From the NCBI RefSeq assembly GCF_001189515.2, contig NZ_CP012069.2:2976001-3040000 (forward strand): a stretch of DNA of 64,000 nucleotides. Direction: 5' to 3'. The notes under the pieces are model-generated. The model ran no database searches and had not been told where the DNA came from. It worked only from the letters and a program-made list of their open reading frames with translations. This stretch comes from Olsenella sp. oral taxon 807. GTDB taxonomy: Bacteria; Actinomycetota; Coriobacteriia; Coriobacteriales; Atopobiaceae. A program made the position numbers and the translations under genes. Of the stretch, positions 17,301-25,128 are shown one piece after another (the first letter of the stretch is position 1; every line of letters starts with the position of its first letter).

Positions 17301-17942
17301 GGCAGGGTGGATGGCGACCGTCCCGCATCTGCGGGATCACGTCCAGACACACGCAGGTGGAAGGGCGGTGCAACCGAGCGCTATGACCTTCGAGTCGTCG
17401 ACGAGCGGGTCCGTGAGGGAGAGTGGGATGACGCACAACAGCAGCGCCCTACTAAGGAGGACCTACGCGAGGCGATACTGGGCATGGGGGATGACGAGCT
17501 CATCTCGCATGACGTGTGGTTCGTTGCCCTTGGCGCATCCTCGATCAGGCACGCTGGTATGCGAGAGTTCCTTGCTGACTTCAGGAAGTCAGTAAGGGGT
17601 GCCTTTGTCGTTAACCTTGACTCCATTGGTGCCGGGGACCTGACCATCCTGACGAGCGAGGGCGCAAACGAGACTCGCCGCTCGGATCGCCGACTGGTGA
17701 GGTTACTCGGATCGGTTGCAAAGGACCTACATATCAACGTGAACAGGAGGCGTTACATCTGGACCGAGACCGACGCGACGCCTGCCATGCATGCCTCCAT
17801 GCGAGCAGCCACTCTCATGGGTCTTTCGCATGATGGTGTTCCGGAGCTTTCGCACACGGTAGACGATGTCCCCGAAAACGTAGATGCCGAGCAAGTCGTC
17901 TCTGTGACAGAACTCGTGTCGGAGATCATTCGTCGCTCGTAA
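14340..17942 (+). CDS. M28-peptidase-like membrane protein with giant acidic insert, probably inactive
   Basis: The 1200-residue product has about four membrane spans in its first 215 residues (around 60-105 and 155-210) and an M28 zinc-peptidase fold split in two. IVAHYDSP (His139, Asp141) and GASDNKS (Asp223) come first; after some 800 disordered, Asp/Glu-rich residues the fold resumes with VWFVALGASS, NLDSIGAG (Asp1094) and SHTVDD (His1172). In active M28 enzymes the third motif is GAEE, giving the catalytic and one metal-binding glutamate; here it reads GASS, so catalysis is doubtful. ATG 14340 follows AAAGGAT; a TTG at 14322 is less likely. The insert may be a low-complexity scaffold. 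Substrate unknown. Confidence 0.75.
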   Translation: MASTRYYLDYLNNQIDISPANSQEELDAAQLLQSLMDEHGLDTTMQEFDAPAGGEFTHDLTCVLLFFGMVMSGVLDSAVGVVGRVIVLVCVALLALRFGGYDLLGGIGPKARSQNVIGVHRATGPLVVKGNRPIVIVAHYDSPNENPLYRRNFVSLLPVIKRMSLWLVILVSLCTLLQLIGAIPEVGRHVFWGIGIVAGIPLIVIGVANIYERFAPCTVGASDNKSSVAALLGVMDMVRPADDDAKRQAAANLRSEVERGVAAGQASVDEADGLGEPSEGPQAEEAQVAPKDVGQADDEGVKGSEEDGSVTEGSPAMRETEGEAPDAEALSHESSDRDEDSQEPDQDPRIGPLSGVFDRVRKGTGGLFGRIRSAAVKEPEPIEDDRYGFAPEPPSVVATPRVPVTEKGVGADDDTIGASISTRVPGEGIEANIYRQNGDGSKFDPDTIVANTAPSAGDTETAETLEVPIVSKPEPRPVTSNATRRERRVPKTRASSTSEPQAVAQANEHDVVRRGASFIESLQILPSDCEIVYEMPPRPKVDLSKLPEVPEIPDFKVEDFYEPVESVDEEEPQEEHTGSVPTFFSNRERKVKARRDTAARTEAAESRSSAAGTDDASYEPGSDDTYADYGEGGEDAAYARNARDMLENTADAEYESMDTGGRGGLADLSQRIADILTKIREAFRSLVERITQRKRTVSGNTAQYGMIADEQDEDDQDSDDFYYDDDSQEPQQEGAEDDDVAIEGEYVVEDDVQYDSDGSDDDTKAFARDEMRVDATVLEDEGDAEGELGDTQPDGTLPRFDDADTTGGLVEGDMSGLDTKDEDVRPDERKRPRPVDDPRWGTSDFRPAPVDDGDPSGGVAHRAVLFDLPDPSLMPKDPLAPDDLGSATSYDSGQTSASVRPVRGTREPIGIVRPSRDFGAEAGEGSQVRERYARTTRDRGGESGYSGGSRRSQAADDSSASEWSRADVGHDAGQDGRTIGSRDRRSGGRVDGDRPASAGSRPDTRRWKGGATERYDLRVVDERVREGEWDDAQQQRPTKEDLREAILGMGDDELISHDVWFVALGASSIRHAGMREFLADFRKSVRGAFVVNLDSIGAGDLTILTSEGANETRRSDRRLVRLLGSVAKDLHINVNRRRYIWTETDATPAMHASMRAATLMGLSHDGVPELSHTVDDVPENVDAEQVVSVTELVSEIIRRS

Positions 17943-18015
17943 CCATGACTTTTGCGACGCTGTGCTCGCTGGGTTTCTGTGTAGGTTGTGTGACTACGTG
18001 GGCCAACCGAATGTG

Positions 18016-18054
18016 ACCACCCGCCGTCGTCCGGCATGGCCGACGGCGGGTGGT
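18016..18054 (+). terminator. Strong hairpin downstream of the M28-like gene
   Basis: ACCACCCGCCGTCG (18016-18029) pairs perfectly over 14 bp with CGACGGCGGGTGGT (18041-18054). The T-tract is poor, so termination is likely but not certain. Confidence 0.6.
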
Positions 18055-18398
18055 CGTGTTCTCATGACGGGATCACCTCCCCTGAGCGTTGTGTGAGGGA
18101 GTACTTGTCCCACATTGTGTGATGCCCATATGGGTGCTATAGGATCTTGTATGAGCGAGCGAGCGGATACGACCATTGTGCCTCACCCTTTCTGTCTTGG
18201 TGCCATTTGAACTACCAAGAGGTTAGCGGGGCACCGTTGCATGATGCTCGCATCCATCTGCGCTTGGCTCTCGCCTTGAGGCGAAATGTGAGGAGAGTTC
18301 GGGATATACCCTGCTATTTGCCCAATGGGCGAGCAGGAGGAGCCACTTACCCGTAAATTCTGTAAAATGCCTGAATTTGTGTTACCATATCTCTGATC

Positions 18399-21300
18399 AT
18401 GAGCGTAAACAGGGACATATACCGGGCAGTTCATGAGCGCAAGTGGCTGAGCGTGGAGTACCTCAATGGGCAGGGCCGAACCACACGCTATTGGGTTGGC
18501 GTCAAGGACATCGACCCCAGGCAACGCACGCTCAGGGTGCGCGGTATGCACCTGGGGAGCTATACCGTCAAGGACCTTACCATTCGTGTGGATGGTATCG
18601 AGTCATCCTCACTGATCGATGAGTCATACTTTCCCACCCCACCTGAGCTCATCGAGCGCATCGATCGCGACGAGGATCGGTTCTCATCCATCTTTGGCAC
18701 GGTACCTAACCTTAACGTCCTTAACTACCTGGCCGATTGCAGCAGGCTCAACGTAGCGCCCGCCACCAAGGAATTCTCGCTCATCAAACGTGTCGATGAG
18801 GACTCCTTTGCCCGAGGGGCGCTCTGCCTTGACAAGGAACAGTTTGCCGCCGTCGTCAAGAGAGCTCAGGACAGGGCTCGCTATCCGCACAAAGGGTTTC
18901 GTGCGAAGTTTGAGCAGCTTGCGCTCAACGTCCTCTCGGTACGCGGGGCGGGTGGCCTCTATGTCATCGCCTATCGACAGCTACGTCTTGACCCCGAGCG
19001 TCGCACATTGGTCATAGGCCATAACACGATACTATGTCGCGAGTTCGTCGTGCGAAACGGGAAGGCGTTTGAGCGCCAGTCCATCAGGCGCTACCTGGGA
19101 GAGGAGGACCTTCATCTGCTCTCGTCCTTTGACGAGAATCGCGAGCGTATCAAGGACCTCATGGCCAAGCGGATCAGCGCGCCCCGGCTCGTCGATGACG
19201 TTCCGTACCTCCTCATCATCACGCGTGATGCCACCGTTGACCTGCAGAGGGAGTACGATGGCATCTATGCGATGTATGAGCGCGGCGAGCCGACCGTGCC
19301 CATAAAGGCGTTCTTTGGGGACCTGACCAAGCGTCCGGTACGTCGCCGGGAGTTTCCACTCATCCTTCTTGACCAGCACATCAACATGGACCAGCTCACC
19401 GCGACGCATCAGGCGCTCAAGTATCCGGTGACCTATGTGCAGGGTCCTCCTGGCACAGGTAAGACGACCACCATCGTCAATATCCTGGTCAACGCCCTGT
19501 ACAATGAGCGCACGGTGCTCTTCGCGTCCTTTAACAACCATCCCGTGGACGGGGTGTTCAAGAGTCTGGAGAGCTATAGCTGGAACGGGAAGGTGCTTCC
19601 GCTACCTGTGATACGCCTTGGCAACAACGCCGTCATGATCCAAGCACTCGAGCGCATGCGTACGCTCTACGAGCTTGTCAAGGATGAGTCCGTCACGCCC
19701 GATAGGATGATGGAGCTGTCCCGAATCGATGGCAAGCTTCGTGCCAAGGACCTCAGCGACCTCCTGAAGGAGTACGAGGAGAACCTTGACCTGCAGGAAC
19801 GCAAGGAGTGCATAGAGAAGCTCGCGAAGGATGCCGATGACTTCTTCTTTAAGCTCGAACTGCAAAGTGTGCAGCTTGAGCTTGTGCGCAAGCGGCTGAA
19901 GAGAGTCGAGCCTGCCGAGAAGACGCTTGAGCGGGCGCTCAAGCTCATGGACAGGGACCAGGAGAGCCTCCTTAGACAGCTCTTCTGCCTATCTGTGCGT
20001 CGCATCAAGCGCTTGGGTGAACCGCGTGTCGATGAGCTGCGGGAGATCGTGTTCTCAACGCAGGCCGATGACGAGCGCGTGACAGCCTTCAATCATTATC
20101 TCTCGGATACGGATAACCTCAAGAAGTTTCTGCGTATCTTTCCCATCGTTGCAACCACCTGCATCTCGGCACATAAGTTAGGGCAGCCCGTGCCAAGCTT
20201 CGACATGGTGGTCATCGATGAGGCGAGCCAGTGTGACAGTGCCTGCGCGCTCGTGCCCATAGTCCGGGGGCAAAACCTCACCTTGGTGGGAGACCCCGCC
20301 CAGCTCTCTCCGGTCGTGGTGATCGACGGGACAGACAATGCTACGCTGAGGCGTACCTACAACATACCCGACGAGTACGACTTCATAGAGAACTCGGCAT
20401 ATAAGACCTTTCTTGCCTGTGACTCGGTGAGCAACGAGATACTCCTGCATGAGCATTATCGCTGCGACGAGAAGATCATTGGCTTCAACAATCGCAAGTA
20501 CTACAACGGTAAGCTCAGCGTGAAGAGCGGTCGCAACTCGCCTGGCGCGCTTTCGTACTATAACGTCGAGGGGGACGTCTCCCGTGAGAAGAACGTCGCG
20601 CCGGCCGAGGCAGCCGCTATCGTAGACTACGTGCGCAAGAACTGTGACAAGCAGATAGGGATCATCACGCCCTTTGCCAGGCAGCGTGAGTATCTGTTGT
20701 CCTCCCTCTCCGCGCAAGGCTTTGATGACGTGCCCTGTGGGACGGTCCATGCCTTTCAGGGAGACGAGAAGGACGTGATTCTGTTCTCGCTCGCCCTGAC
20801 CGATCGCACCACACCCGCCACCTATGCGTGGGTGGCAAACAATCAGGAGCTGATCAATGTGGCGACGTCACGTGCCCGCGATGAGTTGGTCATATTCTCT
20901 AGCGACAGGGAGCTCGATCGCTTGCATGGGTCGATGAAGGGGCCGGATGACCTCTGTGAGCTGGTGCGGTACGTGAAGCAAAACGGGAAGTCGCTGGTGA
21001 CGCCTCGCTCTGTGTCATCTCGCGCGCTTGGGATCAAGCCATACAGCACCAAGACCGAGGCGGCGTTCCTTGAGAGCCTTAACCATGCGCTGAGCAACGT
21101 GTTTACCTCTCAGGTGCGCCATGTGGTGCATCACGAGGTGCCCATAGCGCAGGTCTTCGACGAGAACGTGGCCCAGCAGCAGCTCTTCTACAGCGGTCGA
21201 TTTGACTTCGTGGTCTATGAGGTGGAGCCTGACGGAACTGAGGTCCCGGTCTTGGCCATCGAGCTGGACGGAAAGGAGCATCGGGCAAACGAGGCGGTGA

Positions 21301-21434
21301 TGAGGCGCGACGAGCAAAAGAACGAGATATGTCGCAGACATAAGCTACAACTCATCCGTGTGGAGAACTCCTACGCCCGCCGCTATGCCTTCATCAAGAG
21401 CATCTTGGAGAAGTTCTTCTCCATTCGGCGTTAG
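18399..21434 (+). CDS. SF1 helicase with C-terminal DUF2726-like nuclease and WYL-like N-terminus
   Basis: The 1011-residue protein is a superfamily-1 (UPF1/DNA2-like) helicase. Walker A GPPGTGKTTT lies near 349, VVIDEASQCDS near 605, LVGDPAQLSP just after, and GTVHAFQGDEKDVI and NVATSRARDEL near the end of the second RecA fold. The helicase core is interrupted by a charged coiled region (about 430-560). The C-terminus, AIELDGKEHRANEAVMRRDE (from about 953), matches the PD-(D/E)xK/Vsr-like DUF2726 pattern. The first ~75 residues (IYRAVHERKWLSVEYLNGQG) resemble a WYL ligand-sensing domain (inference). Such helicase-nuclease fusions are frequent in defence systems, but no partner gene is adjacent. 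Confidence 0.8.
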   Translation: MSVNRDIYRAVHERKWLSVEYLNGQGRTTRYWVGVKDIDPRQRTLRVRGMHLGSYTVKDLTIRVDGIESSSLIDESYFPTPPELIERIDRDEDRFSSIFGTVPNLNVLNYLADCSRLNVAPATKEFSLIKRVDEDSFARGALCLDKEQFAAVVKRAQDRARYPHKGFRAKFEQLALNVLSVRGAGGLYVIAYRQLRLDPERRTLVIGHNTILCREFVVRNGKAFERQSIRRYLGEEDLHLLSSFDENRERIKDLMAKRISAPRLVDDVPYLLIITRDATVDLQREYDGIYAMYERGEPTVPIKAFFGDLTKRPVRRREFPLILLDQHINMDQLTATHQALKYPVTYVQGPPGTGKTTTIVNILVNALYNERTVLFASFNNHPVDGVFKSLESYSWNGKVLPLPVIRLGNNAVMIQALERMRTLYELVKDESVTPDRMMELSRIDGKLRAKDLSDLLKEYEENLDLQERKECIEKLAKDADDFFFKLELQSVQLELVRKRLKRVEPAEKTLERALKLMDRDQESLLRQLFCLSVRRIKRLGEPRVDELREIVFSTQADDERVTAFNHYLSDTDNLKKFLRIFPIVATTCISAHKLGQPVPSFDMVVIDEASQCDSACALVPIVRGQNLTLVGDPAQLSPVVVIDGTDNATLRRTYNIPDEYDFIENSAYKTFLACDSVSNEILLHEHYRCDEKIIGFNNRKYYNGKLSVKSGRNSPGALSYYNVEGDVSREKNVAPAEAAAIVDYVRKNCDKQIGIITPFARQREYLLSSLSAQGFDDVPCGTVHAFQGDEKDVILFSLALTDRTTPATYAWVANNQELINVATSRARDELVIFSSDRELDRLHGSMKGPDDLCELVRYVKQNGKSLVTPRSVSSRALGIKPYSTKTEAAFLESLNHALSNVFTSQVRHVVHHEVPIAQVFDENVAQQQLFYSGRFDFVVYEVEPDGTEVPVLAIELDGKEHRANEAVMRRDEQKNEICRRHKLQLIRVENSYARRYAFIKSILEKFFSIRR

Positions 21435-21660
21435 GGTGGGCCCAGCCGGGGCCGGTCCCGACGTTTTAGAACCCCCCCGCAGTGATCCCGCCCCGGTCTT
21501 GATGCCTTAGAACCCCCCCCGCAGATTGGCGGGTACCGAAGAAATAGGCTCAACTGGGCAAACGTCCTCGTGATAGTGCCCGCCAGATTCTGGGGCACTA
21601 AGCCCCAAGCTTTTGCGGGCAGGTGGGGACGCTCTGCGGGATCCTCCAGGGCCTGCCGAA
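21435..21660. repeat. Poly-C tandem repeat and decayed copy of the GC hairpin module
   Basis: Two ~34-bp imperfect copies (about 21450-21483 and 21491-21524) share CCGGTC, TTAGAACCCCCCC and GCAG. From 21549 to about 21600 the sequence CAACTGGGCAAACG followed by CCCGCCAGATTCTGGGGCAC is a degenerate copy of the unit tandemly arrayed at 44641-45080. No coding potential seen. Confidence 0.65.
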
Positions 21661-21675
21661 ACCTTTGCTGTATCC

Positions 21676-21708
21676 AAAAAAGCAGTCTCCCTCGCACGGG
21701 AAGACTGC
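21676..21708 (-). terminator. Intrinsic terminator of tRNA-Gly
   Basis: On the minus strand GCAGTCT (21708-21702) pairs with AGACTGC (21688-21682) and is followed by six T residues (21681-21676). It lies 12 bases past the tRNA 3' end. Confidence 0.85.
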
Positions 21709-21719
21709 GTTTGTTTGCG

Positions 21720-21793
21720 TGGAGCGGGCGATGGGAGTCGAACCCACCTCAGTAGCTTGGGAAGCTACGGTTCTACCGATGAACTACGCCCGC
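21720..21793 (-). tRNA. tRNA-Gly (anticodon CCC)
   Basis: The minus strand reads a full cloverleaf. The acceptor GCGGGCG pairs with CGCCCGC; the anticodon stem GTAGC/GCTAC carries loop TTCCCAA (anticodon CCC); the T-loop is GGTTCGACTCC. The 3' CCA is encoded (21720-21722). It decodes GGG. Confidence 0.95.
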
Positions 21794-21799
21794 ATAGAA

Positions 21800-22280
21800 A
21801 CGAATTCTAGCACAGAGCCGCGAAACCCCTCAGTCCATTGAGTGTTCTCGTGAGTGCACACGATAAGCCCAGAGACGGTAGTGCTCGTTTAGTAACCCAC
21901 ATATACGCGTAAGCCCGCCTCAGTGCTTGGACGCCGGGTTCGATAAGTTGGCGTAAATCATGAAGAAGCCCATCAGCGAGTACACCAAGCGTATACTACG
22001 CGCTGCAATGTCTCAAACAAATTGGGGTTTTACCTGGGACTTTACTGGGGCAAACAATGAGACCGAAACGCGTGAACACAAGCCTTCTAGGCCGTCATTC
22101 GCGGGTTTGGGTCCTGTTGCTCGCTCCATGTGAGCAGTGCGGCTTCCTGCTGGGGCTGCTTTTGCATGCCTTGTGGCTCCTGTCGACGTGGTGAGCACCG
22201 TACTTGATCGAGATTGAATGACGGGATTTGCCTCATCGCGCGCCAAGGTCCTTGAAAAAGAGTATCGGAGGGATGTTTTC
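21800..22280. other. Intergenic region between tRNA-Gly and aminopeptidase
   Basis: About 480 bases with mixed composition. I see no convincing gene. It should contain promoters for the minus-strand tRNA and the plus-strand aminopeptidase, but I could not pick out clear -35/-10 pairs. Confidence 0.4.
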
Positions 22281-23564
22281 ATGAGCAGCCGACTAAGTGC
22301 CGAGGAGTGTCGTCGGGCGATGGAGGGTCTCGCTCCTCAGATAGAGCGCTATGCGGAGCTTCTCGTCCACAAGGGCGCCGCGATCAAGCCGGGCCAAGAG
22401 CTTGTGCTCCAGGCGCCCGTTGAGCGTGCCGACTTTGTGCGCATCGTTGTTAGGGCCGCCTATAGGGCAGGTGCCGGGCACGTCACCGTCATCTGGCGTG
22501 ATGACGTTGTGCAGAGACTCACCTTTGAGAGCGTCGCGCTCGACTTCTTTAGGCACACACCCTCGTGGCAGGTTGAGCAGTTGAACTCCCTTGCTGAAGC
22601 TGGCGCAAGCTTCTTGTTTCTTGATGGCTCTGACCCGGCGGCATTCGATGGCGTCGATCCGGCTAAACCGGCTGCGGCATCACGTGCCAGGAACAGCGAG
22701 TGCCGTGCCTTCAGGGAGGGCATGGATTTTGGGCGCAACGTCTGGTGTATCGCAGGGGTGCCTGTGGTTGCCTGGGCGGAGAGGATCTTTCCGGGGGTGA
22801 GCGCGAGCGAGTCTCTCTATAGACTGTGGTGTACGATCTTGAGCGTTGCCCGTGCGGACGGTGATGACCCGCAGGGCACATGGGAGACGCACAATGCGAC
22901 CTTCGAGAAGAACAAGCGGATTCTGAACTCCAATCGTTTCGTGGGTCTTCGCTATGCCTCAAGCAACGGGACGGACCTCACCATTGGCCTCAATGAGGGC
23001 CATGTTTGGGAGGGGGGCGCGGCGCGGACAGTTGACGGAACAGTGTTCTTTCCCAACATACCGACCGAGGAGGTGTTTACCACCCCAGACCGCAGGCGGG
23101 CCGAGGGCATCGTGCACTCTGCGCTGCCGCTCGTGCACGCGGGCAGCATCGTGGAGGACTTCTGGTTCGCCTTCGAGGAGGGCCGTGTCATAGATTACGG
23201 GGCCGAGCGGGGTAAGGACGTCTTGAGGCATATTCTCGAGACGGACGAGAACGCGGTTCGTTTGGGGGAGTGCGCCCTCATCTCCAAGAACACGCCCATC
23301 CGGCAGAGCGGCATTCTCTTCTATGACACGCTCTTCGACGAGAACGCGAGCTGTCACCTCGCCCTGGGCATGGGTTTTCCCGAATGCCTTGAGGGCGGGT
23401 TCAAGCTTGATAGGGATGAGCTGCTCGCACATGGTGTCAACCAGTCCCACACGCACGTGGACTTTATGATTGGAACCGAGGACCTTAACGTATGGGGCAT
23501 CAAGGCAGACGGTGCAAAGACACCGCTGTTTGTGAACGGCCAGTGGGCCTGGGAGAGCGAGTAG
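22281..23564 (+). CDS. M29-family (thermophilic-type) aminopeptidase
   Basis: The 427-residue product matches M29 metallo-aminopeptidases (AmpS/PepS/aminopeptidase T), which remove N-terminal residues from peptides in the cytoplasm using two metal ions. Visible blocks include the central GTDLTIGLNEGHVWEGG, PNIPTEEVFTTPD, LGECALI, a histidine-containing SCHLALGMGFPE and HTHVDFMIG; these carry the expected Glu, Glu, His, His and Asp ligands. ATG 22281 follows GGAGGG at 22267-22272. An in-frame start further upstream (22218) lacks a ribosome-binding site. The gene stands alone between two tRNA genes. Confidence 0.92.
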   Translation: MSSRLSAEECRRAMEGLAPQIERYAELLVHKGAAIKPGQELVLQAPVERADFVRIVVRAAYRAGAGHVTVIWRDDVVQRLTFESVALDFFRHTPSWQVEQLNSLAEAGASFLFLDGSDPAAFDGVDPAKPAAASRARNSECRAFREGMDFGRNVWCIAGVPVVAWAERIFPGVSASESLYRLWCTILSVARADGDDPQGTWETHNATFEKNKRILNSNRFVGLRYASSNGTDLTIGLNEGHVWEGGAARTVDGTVFFPNIPTEEVFTTPDRRRAEGIVHSALPLVHAGSIVEDFWFAFEEGRVIDYGAERGKDVLRHILETDENAVRLGECALISKNTPIRQSGILFYDTLFDENASCHLALGMGFPECLEGGFKLDRDELLAHGVNQSHTHVDFMIGTEDLNVWGIKADGAKTPLFVNGQWAWESE

Positions 23565-23629
23565 AGTATCTGGCGTGAGGGGTCGGTTGAGGCTGTGAGG
23601 GCGCATCGAGCGTGGTAGAATCCAAATAT

Positions 23630-23705
23630 GGGTCGTTAGCTCAGTTGGCAGAGCAGGAGACTTTTAATCTCAAGGTCAAGGGTTCGACCCCCTTACGACC
23701 CACCA
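23630..23705 (+). tRNA. tRNA-Lys (anticodon UUU)
   Basis: The 76-nt cloverleaf starts GGGTCGT and ends ACGACCC-A-CCA, with D-arm GCTCAGTTGGCAGAGC, anticodon loop CTTTTAA (anticodon TTT) and T-loop GGTTCGACCCC. The CCA end is encoded. The first anticodon-stem pair is a mismatch. Confidence 0.96.
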
Positions 23706-23714
23706 TGGGACACG

Positions 23715-23742
23715 AGGCCAGGGGACAAAACCCCTGGCCTTT
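23715..23742 (+). terminator. Terminator of tRNA-Lys
   Basis: AGGCCAGGGG (23715-23724) pairs perfectly with CCCCTGGCCT (23731-23740) around an ACAAAA loop, followed by TT. Confidence 0.75.
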
Positions 23743-23844
23743 CCATATGGACGGAAGACCGCGCGCCGCTAAGGGTCGCTAAGGTTCTTGCCAAAGAGCT
23801 ACTTTTTGGTTACGCCTGCTTTGTCTCTCTCGTGTTCTGGAGCC

Positions 23845-24114
23845 TTACCCTGGTTTGGAGTCGGAATCTGGATCCCTTCCACTGCTGGGCTCGTCGAGTG
23901 AGATATCAAGTTCCGGCTGATACGAGTAGAGGCTTGCCGTAGGCACCATGAAGTCAATCCTGTCGATCTGGCGGCACACTCTCAGCAGTTCTTTGTCAAG
24001 CGCGTGAAATCCCAGTGATTCGTCTCTGGATAGCCTCACATCTCTGAAACGTATCGTAGGAGCGATGTGTATCGCATCCTTCGGGCCGACCTCATAAACC
24101 TGGCCTCCCGGCAC
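23845..24114 (-). CDS. Hypothetical short frame, possible gene remnant
   Basis: This 89-codon minus-strand frame has balanced, protein-like composition (for example VCRQIDRIDFMVPTASLYSY), unlike the surrounding repeat frames. It has no recognisable motif and no clear ribosome-binding site. Its first codons run into the repeat that starts near 24105, so its true N-terminus may have been lost. I do not recognise a family; it may be the tail of a gene truncated by arrival of the repeat. Confidence 0.25.
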   Translation of the reverse strand: MPGGQVYEVGPKDAIHIAPTIRFRDVRLSRDESLGFHALDKELLRVCRQIDRIDFMVPTASLYSYQPELDISLDEPSSGRDPDSDSKPG

Positions 24115-24619
24115 TCCCTTAGCCCACTGGACGCAGACCCAAGCCGCCGCCTGCCCCGAGGGCCCGCGCCCAGCTGCGAAGAACCATGGGCCGCCGCCCG
24201 CGCGCGACGACCGTCTCTGGCGCCATGCGACATGAGGCCATCACTCACAGGGGCGGGGACGCGCGTCAGCCGCGACGTCGCGGGCGGCGGCGGGCGCGCG
24301 ACGGTCGCTAGGCCCGACCTGCGGGGGACGGTGTCGGGGCTGCGGAGGAGGGCCGTGCGGCCTTGCGGAGGGGCGCAACCTGGCCCGACGCCTCACGGAA
24401 AGGCGCAGTCTGCGGCTCCCACATCGCGCAGACTGCGCTTTTTCGTCACGTCGCCGCCCGGGAGGCGTGGGGCGCAACCTCCCGCCAGCCTGCGGGGCAC
24501 TATGAAAAGTGGCCCAACTGGGCAAACGCGCTCGGACAACCCCCCGCCAGGCTGCGGGGGGCTGTGCCAGGGCCCGCAGGTCTCGGTCGGTGGGCCCGAC
24601 CGCACGGAAAGACGCAGTA
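24105..24619 (+). repeat. Interspersed ~510-bp GC-rich element, copy 1
   Basis: This segment matches, in inverse orientation, 59145-59605 and 62505-63005 with small indels, from a CTCCCGG/CCTTAGCCC block through a paired-stem region to an AAAGGCGCAG-like end. Inside, GCGCAGTCTGCG (24403-24414) forms a perfect 12-bp stem with CGCAGACTGCGC (24427-24438), followed by five T, so the element carries a terminator-like hairpin. It also contains one CCGCCAG/CTGCGGGGCAC module and CAACTGGGCAAACGCGCTCGG, the unit amplified at 44641-45080. No conserved protein frame is convincing. Confidence 0.8.
24403..24443 (+). terminator. Terminator-like hairpin inside interspersed element
   Basis: A 12-bp perfect stem (24403-24414 with 24427-24438) is followed by TTTTT. 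The equivalent stems in the 59-kb and 62-kb copies carry mismatches but keep the T-run. Confidence 0.55.
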
Positions 24620-24775
24620 GGAGTGTACACAAATCGGCGAAAATGACCTCTCGACGTTGGTTTGGGGCATTTGTGTACACTGTTGCGAGCGAGTTGCGTT
24701 GGGTGACACGAGTATCTCAACCTCCATGGGATGCCTACGGCACCGATGGAGTCCTGCTTCAGCAGGGCACCCACA
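24620..24775 (+). repeat. GTGTACAC dispersed repeat, single unit
   Basis: A single unit at 24620-24687 begins GGAGTGTACACAAATCGGCG and ends TTTGTGTACACTGTTGCG. It abuts the end of the 510-bp element directly. The following ~40 bp (around 24690-24720) resemble 2738-2775 in the 2.5-kb copy. The ends GTGTACACAAAT and ATTTGTGTACAC are inverted repeats. Confidence 0.7.
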
Positions 24776-24872
24776 GCACACGAAGAGAAGACCAGATGTG
24801 CGTAGCATGCGTCTATCCGGCTCATTTCTATCTGCTTGCCTTGGGTGCCCGTCGAGGACGCTGCCGTTGCGA

Positions 24873-25023
24873 AGTGAGTGATTCACTCACTTCGAGCTTT
24901 CCTTCAATAATCGATCTACCTGCGCATACGTAATTTCAGCTTCTTTTGTCAAGTCATATCAAGTCATTTTCGCGAGAAAAATCACTCACATCGTAATCGC
25001 GAAGTGAGTGATTCACTCACTTC
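24873..25023. repeat. GTGAGTGA-type palindromes, cluster 1
   Basis: Two copies of the near-perfect palindrome built on GTGAGTGATTCACTCAC lie at about 24874-24896 and 25001-25023, each with GAA/TTC outer arms. A half site (ATCACTCACATCG) lies between them near 24982-24994. The same palindrome recurs three times at 35.6-35.8 kb. The cluster sits downstream of the minus-strand DUF4143 gene. Confidence 0.8.
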
Positions 25024-25128
25024 CGGTATGCAGCGGCATGGGCTCGTATTGGTTGACCCTACCAGCACACGTATAGTATGAGCCGCCCCCTTTGGTGACT
25101 TGGATCTTGCAGATAGTGCCAGATTGAC

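Noticed and set aside
18399-21434. Multi-gene defence island around the helicase
   Set aside because: Neighbours are an M28-like membrane protein and tRNA/aminopeptidase genes; no methylase, toxin or restriction subunit is adjacent.
22013-22282. 89-codon minus-strand frame between tRNA-Gly and aminopeptidase
   Set aside because: It overlaps the aminopeptidase start region and has no motif or start signal.
21720-23705. tRNA-flanked segment as an integrated island with attachment sites
   Set aside because: The aminopeptidase between the tRNAs looks like an ordinary gene, no integrase is present, and I found no duplicated tRNA 3' end.
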